A DNA stretch of 14,011 bases from a bacterium (GTDB lineage: Bacteria; Atribacterota; Phoenicimicrobiia; Phoenicimicrobiales; Phoenicimicrobiaceae): assembly GCA_018819665.1 (NCBI GenBank), contig JAHJOY010000228.1, forward strand, positions 1-14,011. The letters are read 5' to 3'. The notes below the pieces were generated by a model. It had not been told where the DNA came from, did not search any database, and worked only from the letters and a program-made list of their open reading frames with translations. Every line of letters starts with the position of its first letter. Position 1 is the stretch's first letter. This document shows positions 11,799 through 14,011 of this stretch, one piece after another. A program made the position numbers and the translations under genes.

Positions 11799-13241
11799 CT
11801 ATTTTCTCCAAAATTCTGGGACTACCAGAATTAAAACCGTATATATTTCCAATCGACCCAATAACATGCAAAGAGTTAAAACAATTTTTCCCAAAGGTGG
11901 TATAAAGGCATAAGTCTGAACTGGACCGACCAGCCCAAGACCGGGTCCTACATTCCCTAAAGTGGCGGCAACTGATGCCATTGCACTGACTATATCCAGC
12001 CCCAATATGGTCATTATAAAAGAAGAGATAACAAAAATAGAGATATAAAGAAAGAAAAATCCGGTAATATTGCGCATCACGCTTTCAGAAACTACCTTAT
12101 CTCCTAATCTAATCGGAGTTATCGCTTGAGGATGAATTAGTTTACGAAATTCTCTATAGGCCTGTTTTAAGAGGAGCAGAACCCGAATATTTTTAATAGC
12201 CCCTCCGGTTGAACCGGCGCAACCGCCTATAAACATTAAGATTAGTAATACACTTTTAGAAAATGCCGGCCATGTATCATAATCTGCAGTAACAAAACCA
12301 GTAGTAGTGGCGATAGATACTACTTGGAAAGAAGCATATCTTAGAGCGGTAAAAATTGAATTATAAATATAAAATCTAAGTTCTGTGGTGATAGCTAAGA
12401 TTGAGAATAGTATTACTCCACAATAAAAAAGAAATTCCCTATCCTTAAACAGGCTTTTTGGATTTCCATGAAGAGCTTTATAATGAAGGGTAAAGTTTGC
12501 TCCGGCAATAAACATAAAGAGAATTATTATATTTTCAAAAACAGGATTATCATATGTTCCTACACTTAGGTTTCTGGGAGTGAATCCCCCCGTAGGCATG
12601 GTGCCGAACATATTGGTAAGGGCATCAAACAAGGTCATTCCGGTAAAATATAAACAAGCTACCTGTAAAACAGAAAATAATATATATACTGCCCAGAGAA
12701 GTTTAGCGGTTTCTTTAATTCTGGGCTTTAACCTATCCGGTTCTGGTCCGGGGACCTCTGATCTAAATAATTGCATTCCTCCTGCTCCCAAGGCCGGAAG
12801 GATAGCTACTACCAGAACTATAATTCCCATGCCGCCCAACCATTGGATAAAGTCCCGCCAGAAAAGAATTGCATAAGGATTTCCTTCAATGGGGACAAGT
12901 ACAGTAGCCCCGGTAGTGGTAAATCCGGACATTGATTCAAAATAAGCATCAATAAAACTAGGGAAAGTGCCGGCAAATAAAAAGGGGAGTGCTCCAAAAC
13001 CAGCAGCCAATATCCAACCCAGGGTAGCAATAGCAAATCCTTCTTTATGACCGATAGGTTCTTTTGAAGAAAAAAATTTCCATAACAAAAGACCGCTTAA
13101 AGAAGTAATAGCCATAGAAAGTAAGAAAGCATTAATTACTGTTTCCTGATAGTAAATAGCATACAAAAGAGGAAACAACATACTTAATCCTAAGAAAAAT
13201 AAAAGGCTACCTAAGGTATTTAGGACAATCTTATATTTCAA
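11799..13241 (-). CDS. trkH: TrkH, potassium uptake membrane subunit
   Basis: A 480-residue integral membrane protein of the TrkH/TrkG type, the length usual for the family. Pore loops are SGFTTTGATV (105-114), TMPTGGFT (214-221), ATTTGFVT (311-318) and ATLGNVGPGLG (426-436). The intramembrane gate loop GGCAGSTGGAIK is at 339-350, and SEVPGPEPDRLKPRIKETA (161-179) is the cytoplasmic linker characteristic of TrkH. The start is TTG, with GGGGAG 8 nt upstream overlapping the end of trkA. trkA and trkH are separated by 2 nt, so they form one transcription unit and the two products one Trk system. Clearly distinct from ktrB next door. Confidence 0.92.
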   Translation of the reverse strand: MKYKIVLNTLGSLLFFLGLSMLFPLLYAIYYQETVINAFLLSMAITSLSGLLLWKFFSSKEPIGHKEGFAIATLGWILAAGFGALPFLFAGTFPSFIDAYFESMSGFTTTGATVLVPIEGNPYAILFWRDFIQWLGGMGIIVLVVAILPALGAGGMQLFRSEVPGPEPDRLKPRIKETAKLLWAVYILFSVLQVACLYFTGMTLFDALTNMFGTMPTGGFTPRNLSVGTYDNPVFENIIILFMFIAGANFTLHYKALHGNPKSLFKDREFLFYCGVILFSILAITTELRFYIYNSIFTALRYASFQVVSIATTTGFVTADYDTWPAFSKSVLLILMFIGGCAGSTGGAIKNIRVLLLLKQAYREFRKLIHPQAITPIRLGDKVVSESVMRNITGFFFLYISIFVISSFIMTILGLDIVSAMASVAATLGNVGPGLGLVGPVQTYAFIPPLGKIVLTLCMLLGRLEIYTVLILVVPEFWRK

Positions 13242-13243
13242 TT

Positions 13244-14011
13244 TTATTTCTCCCCACCATCGAATATTTTTTCAATTTCCTTTATATCAGATGACAAGGC
13301 AAATATAATTATCTCATCTTCAGGTTGAATGATATCATTGCCATGAGGGATAATAACTTCATCTTTACGAACAATTGCACCGATAATGCTATTCTGGGGT
13401 AAATTAGCTTTTTTTAATGGTGTGTTAATAATTTTTGAGTGGGGACTAACTATCAATTCAATAACTTCGGCTTCTCCTTCTTTCAATAAAGTTAGAGAAA
13501 TTATTTTCCCTCTTCGAATAAATCGTAAGATGGCAGAAGCAGTAGTCATTCTGGGATTTACTACAGCATCTACTCCAATTTTTTCCAGTATGGGAATATA
13601 ATTCATTCTATCTACTTTGGCAATTACCTTTTTTGTGCCCAGGTGTTTGGCTAACAAGGCTACTAAAAGATTATCTTCATCAAATCCAGTGACTGCAACG
13701 AAACCATCAGTGGTTTCTATACCTTCAGATTTTAAAAGATCAATATTAGTACCATCGCCATTTATTACTAAGGTGTGAGGAAGACTTTCGGCAATTTTTT
13801 CACATTTTTCTTTGTCTCTTTCAATTAATTTAGTGCTAATGCCTAATTTTGCTAATATCAAGGCAGTTTGAATCCCAATTCTGCTTCCTCCCAAAATCAT
13901 AACATTTTGCACGCTTAAAGGCTTTTCGTTGAAAATTTCATTTAACTCCAAAAAATAATCTTTTTTAATCAAAATATATAAATTATCGCCTGCAATAATT
14001 TTTTCTTCATC
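13244..14011 (-). CDS. trkA: TrkA, two-RCK regulatory subunit of Trk, N-terminal half outside the window
   Basis: The frame is open from the window edge (reading from 14011: DEEKIIAGDNLYILIK...), so a TTG at 13972 is internal and the gene runs off the window. The first visible residues look like the end of an RCK_C domain, and the rest is the second RCK unit of a full-length (about 450-residue) TrkA. A Rossmann strand VMILGGSRIG follows the usual inter-repeat linker; the glycine-loop pattern GGGxxG has Ser in the third position. The acidic LIERD and the segments HTLVINGDGTN, IGVDAVVNPRMTT and RRGKIISLTLL are typical of TrkA. The C-terminal RCK_C spans roughly the last 85 residues. TrkA tetramers bind nucleotide and gate TrkH, encoded 2 nt downstream. 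Confidence 0.9.
   Translation of the reverse strand, partial: DEEKIIAGDNLYILIKKDYFLELNEIFNEKPLSVQNVMILGGSRIGIQTALILAKLGISTKLIERDKEKCEKIAESLPHTLVINGDGTNIDLLKSEGIETTDGFVAVTGFDEDNLLVALLAKHLGTKKVIAKVDRMNYIPILEKIGVDAVVNPRMTTASAILRFIRRGKIISLTLLKEGEAEVIELIVSPHSKIINTPLKKANLPQNSIIGAIVRKDEVIIPHGNDIIQPEDEIIIFALSSDIKEIEKIFDGGEK

Noticed and set aside
13244..13972. A stand-alone single-RCK protein of 242 residues starting at TTG 13972
   Set aside because: The frame stays open to the window edge and the upstream residues resemble the end of a first RCK unit, so this is the second half of a full-length TrkA.

Overview
The window is AT-rich bacterial DNA with strong Shine-Dalgarno sites, several TTG starts and gaps filled with palindromes and short-period repeats. 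Gene content (a three-subunit molybdenum hydroxylase, two purine deaminases of the amidohydrolase superfamily, Trk and Ktr potassium uptake) suggests an anaerobic, probably fermentative bacterium. The overall style resembles Atribacterota or clostridial relatives. That placement is an impression, not a result; no rRNA or marker gene is present.

Left part, + strand (1-9037): a purine-catabolism locus. In order: the C-terminal end of an M20-family metallohydrolase (cut by the window edge), a fold-type-II PLP enzyme of unassigned substrate, xdhA-xdhB-xdhC (xanthine dehydrogenase: Mo, FAD and 2x[2Fe-2S] subunits, translationally coupled by overlaps), an 8-oxoguanine deaminase-like enzyme, SsnA (a guanine-deaminase-like aminohydrolase known from selenium/purine gene clusters) and a small cupin. 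8-oxoguanine deamination and xanthine oxidation both give urate, and deamination of guanine would give xanthine, so these genes can feed one urate/xanthine node. The M20 and PLP enzymes are good candidates for acting on nitrogenous ring-opening products further down.

Right part, - strand (9368-14011): two potassium uptake systems in tandem. Reading along the - strand: trkA (N-terminal half outside the window), trkH, ktrB, then a 389-bp repeat-filled gap, then ktrA. The purine and potassium blocks converge on a 330-bp AT-rich spacer that contains a large imperfect inverted repeat.

The most unusual content is between the genes. Every non-overlapping junction of the purine operon carries a palindrome from one of two families: an AGAACCGTCCCCTGT family (three copies) and a GGGGTCAGG...CCTGACCCC family (two perfect hairpins of 29 and 26 bp). 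The right foot of each of the latter two can also pair with the Shine-Dalgarno sequence of the next gene. The gaps in front of the PLP gene and ktrA are mosaics of the same modules: an identical 27-nt block in opposite orientation, short-period arrays, GTAG/CTAC-bounded palindromes and a shared ACTAACGACTAAA leader just before the ribosome binding site. In front of ktrA the modules are enclosed by 13-bp perfect terminal inverted repeats. ktrB appears to lack an ATG, GTG or TTG start at its conserved N-terminus.
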